Source of the DNA: Spirochaetales bacterium Spiro_02
Lineage (GTDB): Bacteria > Spirochaetota > Spirochaetia > Sphaerochaetales > Sphaerochaetaceae
Reading direction: 5' to 3'
DNA length: 64,000 nt
Assembly (NCBI GenBank): GCA_001604275.1
Contig: LVBD01000071.1
Location: 1 to 64,000, forward strand
Shown: positions 9,219 through 17,919 of the stretch, piece by piece
Layout of the letters: each line of letters opens with the position of its first letter
Position numbering within the stretch: position 1 is the first letter of the stretch
Program-made: the position numbers and the translations under genes
The notes under the pieces: generated by a model
Told to the model about the DNA's origin: nothing
Seen by the model: the letters and a program-made list of their open reading frames with translations, nothing else
The model's database searches: none

Positions 9219-9977
9219 TTATTCGAAGCGGGCGAGGAATTTCTTCGTCCGTTCGTTTTTCGGATGTCCGAACACCTCGTCCGGCGTGCCCGATTCTGCT
9301 ATGATGCCGTCGTCCATGAAGATGACACGATCGCTGATGTCGCGTGCGAACGCCATTTCATGGGTGACGACGACCATCGTCATTTTTTCGGCAGCCAGCT
9401 CCTTGATGACCTTGAGAATCTCCCCCGTCAATTCCGGATCGAGCGCGCTCGTCGGTTCGTCGAAACAGAGCACTTCCGGCTTGAGGGCCAGCGCTCGAGC
9501 GATGGAGACCCGCTGCTGCTGACCGCCGGACAACTGGCATGGGTAGGCGTCGGCCTTGTCCTCCAGTCCCATCTTCCTGAGCAACTCGACGGCCACGCGA
9601 CGTGCGTCCTCTTTTGGACTTCCCAATACGTGGACCTGGGCTTCCATGATGTTGCGCATGACGGAGAAATGGGGGAAGAGGTTGAAGTTCTGGAACACCA
9701 GGCCGACTTGGAGCCGAATCTTGCGTAGCGTCGCTTTGTCCGAGTAGACGACCGTTCCGTCGTCATCCGTCGTGGCGAGCGTGTCGCCGCAAATCTCCAC
9801 CGCTCCGCCATCGATCCGCTCCAGCTGTGTGATGCATCGGAGCAACGTGCTTTTTCCCGAGCCTGACGGGCCGATGATCGACAGGACCTCGCCTTTGTCC
9901 ACATCGAATGAAATGCCTTTGAGCACCTGCAGGTCTCCGAAACCTTTCCGAATATCCTTGACGGAAATCACATGCAT
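9219..9977 (-). CDS. Polar amino-acid ABC transporter, ATP-binding subunit
   Basis: 252 residues. Complete ATPase: Walker [10 protein letters not shown] near residue 38, Q-loop [12 protein letters not shown], signature [15 protein letters not shown], Walker [14 protein letters not shown], and switch His in VVTHEM. The FNLFPH Q-loop and the TSALDPEL sequence are those of the GlnQ/HisP/ArtP group. Third gene of a minus-strand operon: binding protein (11522), permease (10623), ATPase. The subunit works at the inner face of the cytoplasmic membrane. The gene ends 7 nt from the convergent deacylase gene. Confidence 0.95.
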   Translation of the reverse strand: MHVISVKDIRKGFGDLQVLKGISFDVDKGEVLSIIGPSGSGKSTLLRCITQLERIDGGAVEICGDTLATTDDDGTVVYSDKATLRKIRLQVGLVFQNFNLFPHFSVMRNIMEAQVHVLGSPKEDARRVAVELLRKMGLEDKADAYPCQLSGGQQQRVSIARALALKPEVLCFDEPTSALDPELTGEILKVIKELAAEKMTMVVVTHEMAFARDISDRVIFMDDGIIAESGTPDEVFGHPKNERTKKFLARFE

Positions 9978-9987
9978 CGCGCGTCTC

Positions 9988-10623
9988 CTAGTTGTAGTAG
10001 GCGAGTTTCGTCTCGATCTTGTCGAATGTCTTCGAGACCACCATGTTCATGATGAAGTAGAACAACCCCGCGACGAAGATCGGCATGGTGGAGAATTCCC
10101 TCGCCGAAGCGTTCTGTGCCACGCGGAACAACTCCGCCACACCTATCGTCTGGGCAAGCGCGGTATCCTTGACAAGGGTGATCACCTCATTGCCCATCGC
10201 CGGAATGATCCGCTTGACCACCTGCGGAGCGACGATATGGGTGAACGTATGCAGTTTCGTGAACCCAAGCACATGGCTCGCTTCATACTGGCCCTTGGGA
10301 ATCGACTGGATGCCGCCCCTGTATATTTCGGCGAAGTATGCCGCATAGTTGATTACGTAGGCGACGATCACCGCGGTGAAGCGGTTGAACGACGCGCCGA
10401 AGACATAGTACGGGGCGAAATAGACGAATATCAGCTGGAGGATCAGCGGGGTTCCGCGCATGATCATGATGTATACGTTCACGATTCCCGATACCAGCTT
10501 GTTGCGGCACATCCTTCCTTGCGCAACTACTATCCCCAAGGGAAGGGAGAACAGCAACGTCAGGAAGAATATCTTGAGACTGGTAAGGGTTCCCTCGAGC
10601 AGTTGCAGCAATAATTGGGACAT
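9988..10623 (-). CDS. Polar amino-acid ABC transporter permease (HisMQ family)
   Basis: 211 residues with about five membrane helices. The EAA-type coupling motif is visible as [23 protein letters not shown], which contacts the ATPase. [10 protein letters not shown] near residue 55 is the hallmark of His/Glu/Gln permeases. Only one permease gene is present, so the transporter probably uses a homodimer. A GATCGATG-rich junction precedes the start with a GGAGGATCG Shine-Dalgarno. The spacing of 10 nt to the ATPase gene supports a single transcript. Confidence 0.93.
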   Translation of the reverse strand: MSQLLLQLLEGTLTSLKIFFLTLLFSLPLGIVVAQGRMCRNKLVSGIVNVYIMIMRGTPLILQLIFVYFAPYYVFGASFNRFTAVIVAYVINYAAYFAEIYRGGIQSIPKGQYEASHVLGFTKLHTFTHIVAPQVVKRIIPAMGNEVITLVKDTALAQTIGVAELFRVAQNASAREFSTMPIFVAGLFYFIMNMVVSKTFDKIETKLAYYN

Positions 10624-10674
10624 CGATCCTCCATGGTTCGTCGTAGAATGAACCGGTTTTCGGCCGGAAACGAA

Positions 10675-10700
10675 GACAGGGAGCCATTCGGCTCCCCGTC
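10675..10700 (-). promoter_or_regulatory. Hairpin between binding-protein and permease genes
   Basis: GACGGGGAGCC and GGCTCCCTGTC (minus strand) form an 11-bp stem with one G-T pair around a 4-nt loop, just after the binding-protein stop codon. There is no strong U tract. It is a candidate mRNA-stabilising or partial-termination structure that would raise binding-protein level over permease. Confidence 0.5.
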
Positions 10701-10715
10701 ATCATACAGACATCC

Positions 10716-11522
10716 TCATTTTTTCACAACGGTGATATCGGCGCCGAACCATTTGACCGCGATATCGGCGAGCGTTCCGTCCTGAGCCATGGCTACGAGC
10801 TGTTCCTGGACGGCGTCGCGGAGCTTCAGGTCGTTCTTGCGGAATCCGACACCGTACTCCTCCTTGGACAGGGACTCGTCGAGGATTCTGAAGTCCTTGC
10901 CGCTGCGGTTGATGTTGTCGTTTGCGACCAACAGATCGAGGACCACGCCGTCGACGCCGCCGATCTCCAGATCCATCAACGCGGTGAGGTTGTCCTTGAA
11001 TTCGACGATCTCCTTGAGCGATTTCTTGAAGTCGGGGGTGTCATCGACGGCTTGAGCCGCTGAGGATCCCGCCTGCAGGCCGATTTTCTTGCCGGAGAGA
11101 TCGGCGAGCGTCCGTACCGGCGAGCTTGCCTTGACGACGACCACCTGTGCGTTGTCGACGTACGGTTCGGTGAACGCGATCTTCTGCTTGCGCTCCTCTG
11201 TGATGGTGAAGCCGTTCCAGATGCAGTCTATGTTACCGGTGTTCAGCTCCTGCTCCTTCGCATTCCAGTCGATCGGCTGGCAGACAAGCTGTACGCCAAG
11301 TCGGGCGCAGACTTCCTTTGCGACATCGATGTCGAACCCGACGATTTCATTGTTTTCATCGCGGAAACCCATGGGGGGGAACGAGTCGTCCAGACCGAGG
11401 ATGAACTCTTTCTTGTCCAGAACCTTCTGAAGGGAATCGTCGCTCTGTTCGGCGACACCGGCGGCGAACAGGACGGACCCGACCGTCAGGGCTACGAATG
11501 CCAAGGCTAGAATCTTTTTCAT
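10716..11522 (-). CDS. Polar amino-acid ABC transporter, periplasmic binding protein
   Basis: 268 residues from an ATG preceded by AAAGGAG. The signal peptide MKKILALAFVALTVGSVLFA ends before AGVAEQ, matching the other exported proteins of the window. The mature part is SBP family 3: LDDSFPPMGF, GFDIDVAKEVCARLG, CQPIDWNAKEQELNTGNIDCIWNG, FTEPYVDNAQVVVV, and LSGKKIGLQAGSSA. The Trp-Asn-Gly sequence (IWNGFTITEERK) is typical of Arg/Gln/His or cystine-like binders; the exact ligand is not readable. It is the first gene of the operon with permease and ATPase. Confidence 0.93.
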   Translation of the reverse strand: MKKILALAFVALTVGSVLFAAGVAEQSDDSLQKVLDKKEFILGLDDSFPPMGFRDENNEIVGFDIDVAKEVCARLGVQLVCQPIDWNAKEQELNTGNIDCIWNGFTITEERKQKIAFTEPYVDNAQVVVVKASSPVRTLADLSGKKIGLQAGSSAAQAVDDTPDFKKSLKEIVEFKDNLTALMDLEIGGVDGVVLDLLVANDNINRSGKDFRILDESLSKEEYGVGFRKNDLKLRDAVQEQLVAMAQDGTLADIAVKWFGADITVVKK

Positions 11523-11611
11523 ACGCAACAGCTCCTTTCTGCTTGTTTTCCGTATTGGTGGGTGATGTATTTGCGATACTACCTTTTTTTTCTGAAATGC
11601 GCTAGCCATTG

Positions 11612-11625
11612 TGCATAAATATGCA
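11612..11625. promoter_or_regulatory. Palindrome TGCATAAATATGCA (ArgR-box-like)
   Basis: Six-base arms TGCATA/TATGCA around AA, in the divergent region between the amino-acid binding protein and the decarboxylase beta subunit, 90 bp upstream of the former. Spacing and AT-rich core resemble an ArgR half-box pair (TGAAT-W4-ATTCA) with one changed base per arm. No ArgR gene lies in the window. Confidence 0.3.
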
Positions 11626-11820
11626 TTCGATATGCGTTCAGGGGGGAAAGAAAACGCTATGGTGATCGAAAGCACCCCTGATTTGGCCAGGAAAGCATCG
11701 CTGAAGGTTTGACGAGCTTTCGGCGGATGGATATACTTGCCGGGTCGGGGGAGCTCCCATGCCAAAGAAAACGAGGCTGGAGTCAACTTCTTCCCCAATT
11801 CGATTTTCGGAGGTCCAATC

Positions 11821-12957
11821 ATGAGCTTCCTGCTAGACGGCGTCATGAACACCACATGGCAACAGCTTGTCATGTTTGCGGTAGGTGCCATTCTCATCTA
11901 TCTGGCTATCAACAAAAAACTTGAACCAGCACTGCTTCTGCCGATGGGCTTTGGGGCTATTTTGGTGAACATTCCGTTCTCAGGCGCCATCACGCAGACG
12001 ATGGCTGGGATCGGCGAAGTGACCGGTATCCTCGATTGGCTGTTTACCGTCGGTATCCATGCCGCCGAGGCGATGCCGCTGTTGCTGTTCATCGGTATCG
12101 GAGCGATGATCGATTTCGGTCCGCTGCTTTCCAATCCGAAGCTGATTCTCTTCGGAGCCGCCGCCCAATGGGGGATTTTCGCAACGATCACCTGCGCCGC
12201 GCTACTTGGTTTCAATCTGACCGATGCCGCCTCCATCGGCATCATCGGCGCCGCCGACGGCCCCACCTCGATCCTTGTGTCCCAGGTGCTGGGAAGCAAA
12301 TATGTCGGTCCAATCGCCGTCGCCGCCTATTCATATATGGCGCTGGTACCGATTATCCAGCCATTCGCCATCAAGCTCGTCACAACGAAGAAAGAACGGG
12401 CGATCAAGATGCCATACAACCCCCGTTCTGTGGGCAAGACGGCACGGATCCTTTTTCCGATCATCGTCACGCTGGTCGCCGGCTATGTGGCTCCTGCTTC
12501 CGTGTCCCTCGTCGGGCTGTTGATGTTCGGCAACCTGATCCGCGAATGCGGCGTGCTCGGCTCCCTGTCGGAGACCGCGCAGAACGTGCTGGCCAACCTG
12601 ATCACCTTGCTGCTCGGAATCACCATCGCTGCTACGATGAAGGCCGATGTGTTCGTCACCGTGCAGACGATCATGATCATGGCGCTCGGACTGCTTGCAT
12701 TCGTATTCGATACGATCGCCGGCGTACTGTTCGCAAAGTTGCTGAACCTGTTCTCCAAGAACAAGGTCAACCCGATGGTCGGCGGAGCCGGTATCTCCGC
12801 ATTCCCGATGTCGGCTCGTGTCATCCAGCGGATGGGACAGGAAGCCGACCCGCAGAATCACCTGCTGATGCATGCGATCGGAGCCAATGTGGCCGGCCAG
12901 ATCGGTTCGGTCATCGCAGGCGGCGTCATCCTGGGTCTCGTGCCCGGGCTTCTTTAA
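11821..12957 (+). CDS. Na+-translocating decarboxylase beta subunit (OadB/GcdB family)
   Basis: 378 residues, start preceded by CGGAGG. A very hydrophobic protein with 9-11 helices. It contains the hallmark segments GIGAMIDFGPLLSNP, the Asp-bearing GAADGPTSI (the Na+-site region), SYMALVPIIQP, and the C-terminal GISAFPMSARVIQRMGQ with NVAGQIGSVIAGG. The beta subunit carries out biotin decarboxylation coupled to outward Na+ pumping in oxaloacetate, methylmalonyl-CoA and glutaconyl-CoA decarboxylases. A tiny gamma-like gene follows, but no alpha (carboxyltransferase) or biotin-carrier gene lies nearby. The substrate is therefore unknown, and partner subunits must be encoded elsewhere. Confidence 0.92.
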   Translation: MSFLLDGVMNTTWQQLVMFAVGAILIYLAINKKLEPALLLPMGFGAILVNIPFSGAITQTMAGIGEVTGILDWLFTVGIHAAEAMPLLLFIGIGAMIDFGPLLSNPKLILFGAAAQWGIFATITCAALLGFNLTDAASIGIIGAADGPTSILVSQVLGSKYVGPIAVAAYSYMALVPIIQPFAIKLVTTKKERAIKMPYNPRSVGKTARILFPIIVTLVAGYVAPASVSLVGLLMFGNLIRECGVLGSLSETAQNVLANLITLLLGITIAATMKADVFVTVQTIMIMALGLLAFVFDTIAGVLFAKLLNLFSKNKVNPMVGGAGISAFPMSARVIQRMGQEADPQNHLLMHAIGANVAGQIGSVIAGGVILGLVPGLL

Positions 12958-12969
12958 TGGAGGTCTTCT

Positions 12970-13101
12970 ATGAACGCTAGTGTCGTCACCCATTCGTTGA
13001 CGTTGATGTGGCAGGGCATGGCCGCGATTTTCGCGGTGATCCTGATCATCTACTTTGTGTTGCTGCTGCTCGGCAAGAAGAAAAAGAAAGCCGACAAATA
13101 G
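12970..13101 (+). CDS. Small membrane protein, OadG-like gamma subunit
   Basis: 43 residues starting 13 nt after the beta-subunit gene, with a GGAGG Shine-Dalgarno. It has a single membrane helix (about residues 14-36, GMAAIFAVILIIYFVLLLLG) and a Lys-rich cytoplasmic tail (KKKKKADK). Size, one helix and position match the gamma subunit of Na+-pumping decarboxylases, which anchors the complex. It lacks the longer Pro/Ala-rich, zinc-binding tail of enterobacterial OadG. The assignment rests mostly on position and topology. Confidence 0.75.
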   Translation: MNASVVTHSLTLMWQGMAAIFAVILIIYFVLLLLGKKKKKADK

Positions 13102-13135
13102 CAATCAGCAAGTCATGGATATAGCGTAATATCCG

Positions 13136-13168
13136 CCGGTGAGAGCTCCGCCTTTCGCCGGTTTTTTT
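13136..13168 (+). terminator. Intrinsic terminator after the decarboxylase genes
   Basis: Ten-pair stem CCGGTGAGAG (13136-13145) with CTTTCGCCGG (13152-13161), loop CTCCGC, followed by seven T residues. Confidence 0.85.
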
Positions 13169-13292
13169 GTGCCTGGCGAAAAAACCTGCGGCAGGTCCGA
13201 TGGAGCGTTATACGTATTGGTGCATGATTGCTTGGACATCGATGGATGATTGCTCGTTTTTGGGAATTTGGTAGGGCCTGCGGGATGAATCG

Positions 13293-13481
13293 TCAGCGTT
13301 TCTTATCGCAATGCCCTGCGTATGGGCAGCCTGCGCATCCGTTGAAACGGTATTTTTCATTACATGACGGGGCGTTGTCCGCCCTATCACGTTTTTTCTG
13401 GCGATGAACGATGCATATTGCTACGGCGAGCAAGGCTACGATCACTACTGCCACGATGATGTTCGCTACGATAGGACTCAT
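13293..13481 (-). CDS. FeoB-associated Cys-rich membrane protein
   Basis: 62 residues, AGGAGG five bases before the ATG. One N-terminal membrane helix (residues 4-25, IVANIIVAVVIVALLAVAI) is followed by a basic stretch and a C-terminal Cys cluster (NAPSC then CAGCPYAGHC). This is the form of the small protein that follows feoB in many anaerobes and is thought to substitute for FeoC. It starts 27 nt after the feoB stop, in the same operon. The Cys residues could bind iron or a cluster, but the function is not established. Confidence 0.85.
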   Translation of the reverse strand: MSPIVANIIVAVVIVALLAVAICIVHRQKKRDRADNAPSCNEKYRFNGCAGCPYAGHCDKKR

Positions 13482-13508
13482 GTTTTTCCTCCTGCACCCA
13501 TACGCATA

Positions 13509-15488
13509 TTACAGAACGAGCATGCCCAGCAGATTGAACAGCAACGCCGCTATGTATGCGTAGCCTGTCTGCCAAGCGAGCGCCTTGACAAGTTTCTTGC
13601 CACCCCCCAGTTCCTTGCTCATGGCGCTGATCGCTGCGATGCACGGGGAGGCGAGCAGGATGAACACCATGTACGCCAGCGCCGCATGCGGCGTAAAGAT
13701 GGAAGACAGCGGAGCCCCCGCAAGCGTGACCGACAGAGTCGAGACAATCGACTCCTTTGCTGCGATGCCGGTCAGCAACGCAACGGAGGCTTGCCACGTC
13801 CCGAAGCCGAGCGGTTTGAACAGCGGAGCGATGATCTTGCCCAGCGTGGCAAGCATGCTATTTGTAGGATCGACGGCTCGGAACGTGAAACTATACGACT
13901 GCATCTGCCAGATGATCGCCGAGGAAAGCAGGATGATCGTCCCCGCCTTGATCAGGAAGCCTCTGGTCCGCTCCCACGTCTGCAACCATGTATTTTTCAG
14001 CGTCGGCACCTGATAGCGGGGAAGTTCCATGATGAACGCGTTCTGCTCCTTGTGCTTGTCTAGCCTGCGACTCAGCAGTCCGGTCACGACGACCGCCAGA
14101 ATACCGATGAAATACATCATCGGCGCGACATACCACCGATCGGGGAAGAACGCCCCGATCATCAGCGCGAAGATCGGCATCTTCGCTCCGCAGGGAATGA
14201 ACGATGTGACCAGCACCGTCAGTTCCCGCTGCTTCTGGTGCTCGATCGTCCTCGAACTCATGATCGCCGGTACGGAACACCCTGTTCCGATCACCAGCGG
14301 AATGATCGATTTGCCCGATAGGCCGAGGGACCGCATGATCCTGTCCATGATGAACGCGATGCGGGCCATGTAACCGCAGTCTTCGAGAAGGCTGAGTAGC
14401 AGGAACAGTACGAACAGTTGCGGCACGAACGTCAGCACGGAGCCGACTCCGGCTATGATCCCATCGATGAGCAAACCGGACAGGAACGGGATGACGCCCC
14501 ATCTGTCCAGCAGTCCGCCGAGATGGATAGGAATCCATTCCCCGAAGAAATATTCCAGCGGTTCGGTGGTCAGCCCGCCCACCAGCTGGATCGAAATATA
14601 GAAGACTCCTGCCATGATCAGGATGAACAAGGGGATCGCCGCGAACCTGTTGGTGAGGATCGTATCGAGGTTGAACTCCTTTCGCCCTTGTTTGATGGCG
14701 TGTACGCATGCGTCGCTGATCCGTTCCGCCACTTGATACCGTTGGTCGATAATGACGCTTTCCGCATCATCCCCATATGTTTTTCGAAGACTCGCGCGCG
14801 CTTGGGCCATCATTGCGCTGAAAGCCGGTGGAGGAGCCGGCATGGACTCGGCGAAGAGTTCATCGTCCTCGAGTAGCTTGATAGCCGCCCATCGGGGAGG
14901 TCTGCCTGCGGGGATGACATGAAGGTAATCGTCGGCGATGATCTTAGTGAGCCATTGTTCCACCTCATTGGAAAACAGGGGACATGCGGGGACCACGTGG
15001 CCCTCGACAGAGGTCTTCGCCAGGCCGATGAGTTTTTCGAGACCCGTTCCCTTGCTTGCCGAAATTTCGGCGGCGGGGCATCCGGTCATCCTCGACAGCT
15101 GCTCCGTGTCGATTTCGACACCGTCCCGCTTGAGCAGATCCTGCATGTTCAGCGCAAGGAGCAGCGGAACGCCCAATTCCGACAACTGGGTGGTCAGATA
15201 CAAGCTGCGTTCCAAATTCGTCGCGTCGATCACATCGACAATCAGATCCGGCCGGGCGTCAAGGATATATCGGCGAGATAGCTTTTCTTCCGGAGAGTAC
15301 GGGGAGAGCGAGTAGATGCCGGGGAGATCGATGACCGTCCATTCCTCGCCTCCAACGTTACAGGTTCCTTCCTTCTTCTCCACCGTTACGCCGGGCCAGT
15401 TTCCGACATGGGCCGTCGTGCCGGTAAGCTGGTTGAACAATGTCGTTTTTCCGGAGTTCGGATTGCCGATCAGCGCGATGGTTGGCAT
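13509..15488 (-). CDS. feoB: Ferrous iron transporter FeoB
   Basis: 659 residues from the ATG preceded by GGAGGG. The N-terminal G domain shows G1 GNPNSGKT (residues 8-15), a G2 region around NWPGVTVE, G3 DLPG and G4 NMQD. A helical GDI-like spacer leads into the membrane domain. There, the two gate regions show VLTFVPQLFVLFLLLSLLEDCGYMARIAF and TGCSVPAIMSSRTI, with the conserved Cys residues of the pore. It imports Fe2+ in anaerobic conditions. The 5' end overlaps the feoA 3' end by 19 bp, and the Cys-rich gene follows. Confidence 0.97.
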   Translation of the reverse strand: MPTIALIGNPNSGKTTLFNQLTGTTAHVGNWPGVTVEKKEGTCNVGGEEWTVIDLPGIYSLSPYSPEEKLSRRYILDARPDLIVDVIDATNLERSLYLTTQLSELGVPLLLALNMQDLLKRDGVEIDTEQLSRMTGCPAAEISASKGTGLEKLIGLAKTSVEGHVVPACPLFSNEVEQWLTKIIADDYLHVIPAGRPPRWAAIKLLEDDELFAESMPAPPPAFSAMMAQARASLRKTYGDDAESVIIDQRYQVAERISDACVHAIKQGRKEFNLDTILTNRFAAIPLFILIMAGVFYISIQLVGGLTTEPLEYFFGEWIPIHLGGLLDRWGVIPFLSGLLIDGIIAGVGSVLTFVPQLFVLFLLLSLLEDCGYMARIAFIMDRIMRSLGLSGKSIIPLVIGTGCSVPAIMSSRTIEHQKQRELTVLVTSFIPCGAKMPIFALMIGAFFPDRWYVAPMMYFIGILAVVVTGLLSRRLDKHKEQNAFIMELPRYQVPTLKNTWLQTWERTRGFLIKAGTIILLSSAIIWQMQSYSFTFRAVDPTNSMLATLGKIIAPLFKPLGFGTWQASVALLTGIAAKESIVSTLSVTLAGAPLSSIFTPHAALAYMVFILLASPCIAAISAMSKELGGGKKLVKALAWQTGYAYIAALLFNLLGMLVL

Positions 15489-15766
15489 GTGATTCCCTCC
15501 GTTCTCTCGACCGAAACTTTCGCGGCTTCGTCTCGTCTCAGGCACAGATGGTAGCCTCGAAGCGAGATTTCCATCGGATCCCCCAACGGTGCTACTTTCA
15601 GCACTGTGACTGCGATCCCATGGGTCAGGCCCATGTCCATCAGTCTCCGTTTCAGCGGTCTCGGAGCCTCGATCCCCAGGATTCTCGCCGTCTGCCCGCT
15701 GGTCAACGAGGCGAGCGTCTCCGTCTTGGGTTCCTGTCCGTCCATGGGGCATGTATCCGTTTCCAT
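15470..15766 (-). CDS. feoA: Ferrous iron transport protein FeoA
   Basis: About 98 residues. The SH3-like FeoA domain is clear: LASLTSGQTARIL, RPLKRRLMDMGLTHGIAVTVLKVAPLGDPMEI, then RGYHLCLRRDEAAKV. FeoA assists FeoB. A longer ORF begins at 15838, but that start lies upstream of the inferred transcription start, so METDTCP (15766) was preferred. An ATG at 15745 is also possible, and neither has a strong Shine-Dalgarno. First gene of feoA-feoB-Cys-rich, controlled by the promoter and palindrome just upstream. Confidence 0.9.
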   Translation of the reverse strand: METDTCPMDGQEPKTETLASLTSGQTARILGIEAPRPLKRRLMDMGLTHGIAVTVLKVAPLGDPMEISLRGYHLCLRRDEAAKVSVERTEGITCQPSR

Positions 15767-15811
15767 CGTTTTCCGCAATCCTTCGCGTCGTCCATAGCGC
15801 AGTATCTGTCC

Positions 15812-15827
15812 GTTAGTCTCGACTAAC
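15812..15827. promoter_or_regulatory. Palindromic operator at the feo transcription start
   Basis: GTTAGTC-TC-GACTAAC, 7-bp perfect arms, directly downstream of the -10 box of the feo promoter. The TTAG...CTAA ends resemble DtxR/IdeR/MntR operators, and a DtxR-family gene is divergent from feoA. Confidence 0.6.
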
Positions 15828-15856
15828 AAGCTATCCATAACTCATTCAAGTGTCAA
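15828..15856 (-). promoter_or_regulatory. feoAB promoter
   Basis: On the minus strand: perfect -35 TTGACA (15851-15856), a 17-nt spacer and a weaker -10 TAGCTT (15828-15833). The operator follows at once. Confidence 0.55.
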
Positions 15857-15919
15857 TACTCGCAGACTCGGTTCGGCAGAGTACGCCACATGCGACGGGC
15901 ATGGAGGAAAATATCGGCA

Positions 15920-15948
15920 TTGCAAAACGCTTCGGACAATGGTACGAT
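15920..15948 (+). promoter_or_regulatory. Promoter of the DtxR-family gene
   Basis: -35 TTGCAA (15920-15925), 17-nt spacer, -10 TACGAT (15943-15948) with a TGG extension in front of it. About 65 nt upstream of the ATG. Confidence 0.4.
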
Positions 15949-16012
15949 ACGACATGTACTAGCCGGGCAAGTGGTTTCTGGTTATATTTCTGTCACAAGG
16001 AGTAGCGGTATC

Positions 16013-16378
16013 ATGCAGAAATCAGGTGAAGACTATCTGGAAGCTGTGCTCGCTATCGAGGAGCAGGGGGCGAAGGTCCGCATCACCGATGTTGCGAACC
16101 GCCTTGGCGTGACCAAGCCGAGCGTCAGCCGCGCCATGAAAGTTCTCCAGGCAGATGGCTACGTCCATCAGGAAACCTACGGGGATATTTCGTTGACAGA
16201 GAAGGGTAGAGTGAAGGCCTCCCAGGTCTATACCCGCCATAAGACGCTCACTACTTTCCTTGCCGATGTCCTTGGCGTAGAACCCCATATCGCAGAACGC
16301 GACGCATGTCTGATCGAACATGACATCAGCGCCGAGACGATGGAAAAGCTTTCCGCCTTCATGTCCGGCAGGGAATAA
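16013..16378 (+). CDS. DtxR/MntR-family metal-dependent repressor
   Basis: 121 residues, AAGGAG before the ATG. The N-terminal winged helix is typical: GEDYLEAVLAIEE, ITDVANRLGVTKPSVSRAMKVLQADGYV. The dimerisation domain has the metal ligands in RHKTLTTFLADVLGV and the Cys/Glu/His of ERDACLIEHDIS. It lacks the C-terminal SH3 domain of DtxR/IdeR, so it is of the short MntR/TroR-like form. It is divergent from feoAB and separated by a palindromic operator, so Fe2+-dependent repression of feo is likely. Mn2+ as effector cannot be excluded. Confidence 0.9.
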   Translation: MQKSGEDYLEAVLAIEEQGAKVRITDVANRLGVTKPSVSRAMKVLQADGYVHQETYGDISLTEKGRVKASQVYTRHKTLTTFLADVLGVEPHIAERDACLIEHDISAETMEKLSAFMSGRE

Positions 16379-16413
16379 CCCTCCAATTCCTGATTTTTGC
16401 GGCACGATTCATC

Positions 16414-16447
16414 GCCGGCACGGCACCGGCTGCTTCTTCATATTTTT
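16414..16447 (+). terminator. Possible terminator after the DtxR-family gene
   Basis: GCCGG (16414-16418), 7-nt loop, CCGGC (16426-16430), then a pyrimidine-rich tract with TTTTT starting some 12 nt later. The delayed T run makes it weak. Confidence 0.35.
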
Positions 16448-16611
16448 GTTTTTTTCTTCCTCCTGGGATTCCAGGTCACCCCGCAGAAGGAGTTTCTCCG
16501 CCGAGAGCGCGGCTTTCTTTCACAAAAACGGGCGATGAATGACAAAAACCTTCACTTGCGTGCTTCATTGTCATAATGGAAAATGAAGTATCATACAAAC
16601 GGAGGGTTTTT

Positions 16612-17907
16612 ATGAAAAAAGCCATTATCATCCTTACGATTGTCGCTTTGATCGCCCCCATGGCGCTGTTCGCCCAGGGGTCGAAGGAAGCATCCGGTCC
16701 TATTACGATCAAATTCTGGACGCATGAGGACGTCAACCGCAATCCTCTGGAACTCCAGTATATCGCCGAGTTCGAAGCCGCCAACCCGAACGTGAAGGTG
16801 GAATATACCACGCAGGCATCCGGAAAGATGGCCGACATCGTCCAGACCGCATTCGCTGCGAATCAGGGACCGACGATCTTCAATCTGCCGATCAGCGACG
16901 AATACGCCTACATCGTCAACGGTCGCGTGGCTCCTGTCGATGCAAAAGCCGCCGGATACGCCGACTATCAGGCGATCAAGAGTGCATATGTCGACGGAAC
17001 GCTCGATTCGGTCACCGTGGACGGAAAGATCTATGGATTGCCGCTCGAGCTGACAAACTGGGCGATCCTTCTGAACAAGGGAATCTTCCGCGACGCCGGT
17101 CTCGACCCCAACAAGGATTATCCCAAGACGTGGGAGGACATGGTCGCGGTCAGCGAGAAGATCATCCAGCGCGACGGAGATATCATTACTCGCCGCGGGT
17201 TCGATTTCCGCTACGGATACTATCTGGAATGGCTCGTTCCGATGGTCGAGCAGCTCGGCGGAAAGCTGATCTCAGATGATGGAAAGACCGCGATCGTCGG
17301 CGACGACGCCTGGCTCAAGGTGTTGACATTCATGCAGCAGTGGGGACCCAACGGCAAGAACCTCGGCTCCTCCACGTATACTGCTGCCCGCAAGCTGTTC
17401 AACAAGAACAACGGCGATATCGCGATGGCGCTTACCGGCTACTATCAGACCGCCCGTATCTCCGAAGAGAATCCCGAGTTCTATGCCAGCGGGGATCTGA
17501 TGGTCATTCCGTTCCCGCAGTTCAAGGATGCTGTGAAGGAAGTCGCGAACTGCTACTACGGACATTTCTACATGGTCAACGCCCAGGCCTCCAAGGCGGA
17601 GCAGGAAGCCGCATGGAAACTGATCGGATACTTGCTGAGCCATGGCGATGAGTATCTGGACAAGGCGGCGTTGCCTCAGCCCACCAAGAAGCTCTTCGAG
17701 TCTCCCGAATACAAGGCCAAGCCGTATACCGACGTATTCTCAGCCGACATGGAAAAGGCTCACATCATGTATTACTCCGAGAACAGCGCGGAGATGCAGA
17801 AGTTGTTGAAGTCCGCCGTGGAGTCGGTGATGCTTTCCGGCGTTTCTCCCGAAAAGGCTCTGGCGACCTTGAAAGCGTCCGCTCAGGAACTGATCGACGA
17901 GAATTGA
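16612..17907 (+). CDS. Sugar ABC transporter, extracellular binding protein (family 1)
   Basis: 431 residues, GGAGGG before the ATG. The signal peptide MKKAIIILTIVALIAPMALFA is followed by QGSKEAS. The mature part has SBP family 1 features: IKFWTHEDVNRNPLELQYIAEFEAANPNVKVEY, a hinge DGKIYGLPLELTNWAILLNKGIF, and NKNNGDIAMALTGYYQ. Such proteins deliver mono- or oligosaccharides to MalF/MalG-like permeases, which follow at 18026 and 18954. No ATPase gene is in this operon, so a shared MsmK/UgpC-type ATPase is presumably used. The ligand is unknown. Confidence 0.93.
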   Translation: MKKAIIILTIVALIAPMALFAQGSKEASGPITIKFWTHEDVNRNPLELQYIAEFEAANPNVKVEYTTQASGKMADIVQTAFAANQGPTIFNLPISDEYAYIVNGRVAPVDAKAAGYADYQAIKSAYVDGTLDSVTVDGKIYGLPLELTNWAILLNKGIFRDAGLDPNKDYPKTWEDMVAVSEKIIQRDGDIITRRGFDFRYGYYLEWLVPMVEQLGGKLISDDGKTAIVGDDAWLKVLTFMQQWGPNGKNLGSSTYTAARKLFNKNNGDIAMALTGYYQTARISEENPEFYASGDLMVIPFPQFKDAVKEVANCYYGHFYMVNAQASKAEQEAAWKLIGYLLSHGDEYLDKAALPQPTKKLFESPEYKAKPYTDVFSADMEKAHIMYYSENSAEMQKLLKSAVESVMLSGVSPEKALATLKASAQELIDEN

Positions 17908-17919
17908 TCGATATTTCAC

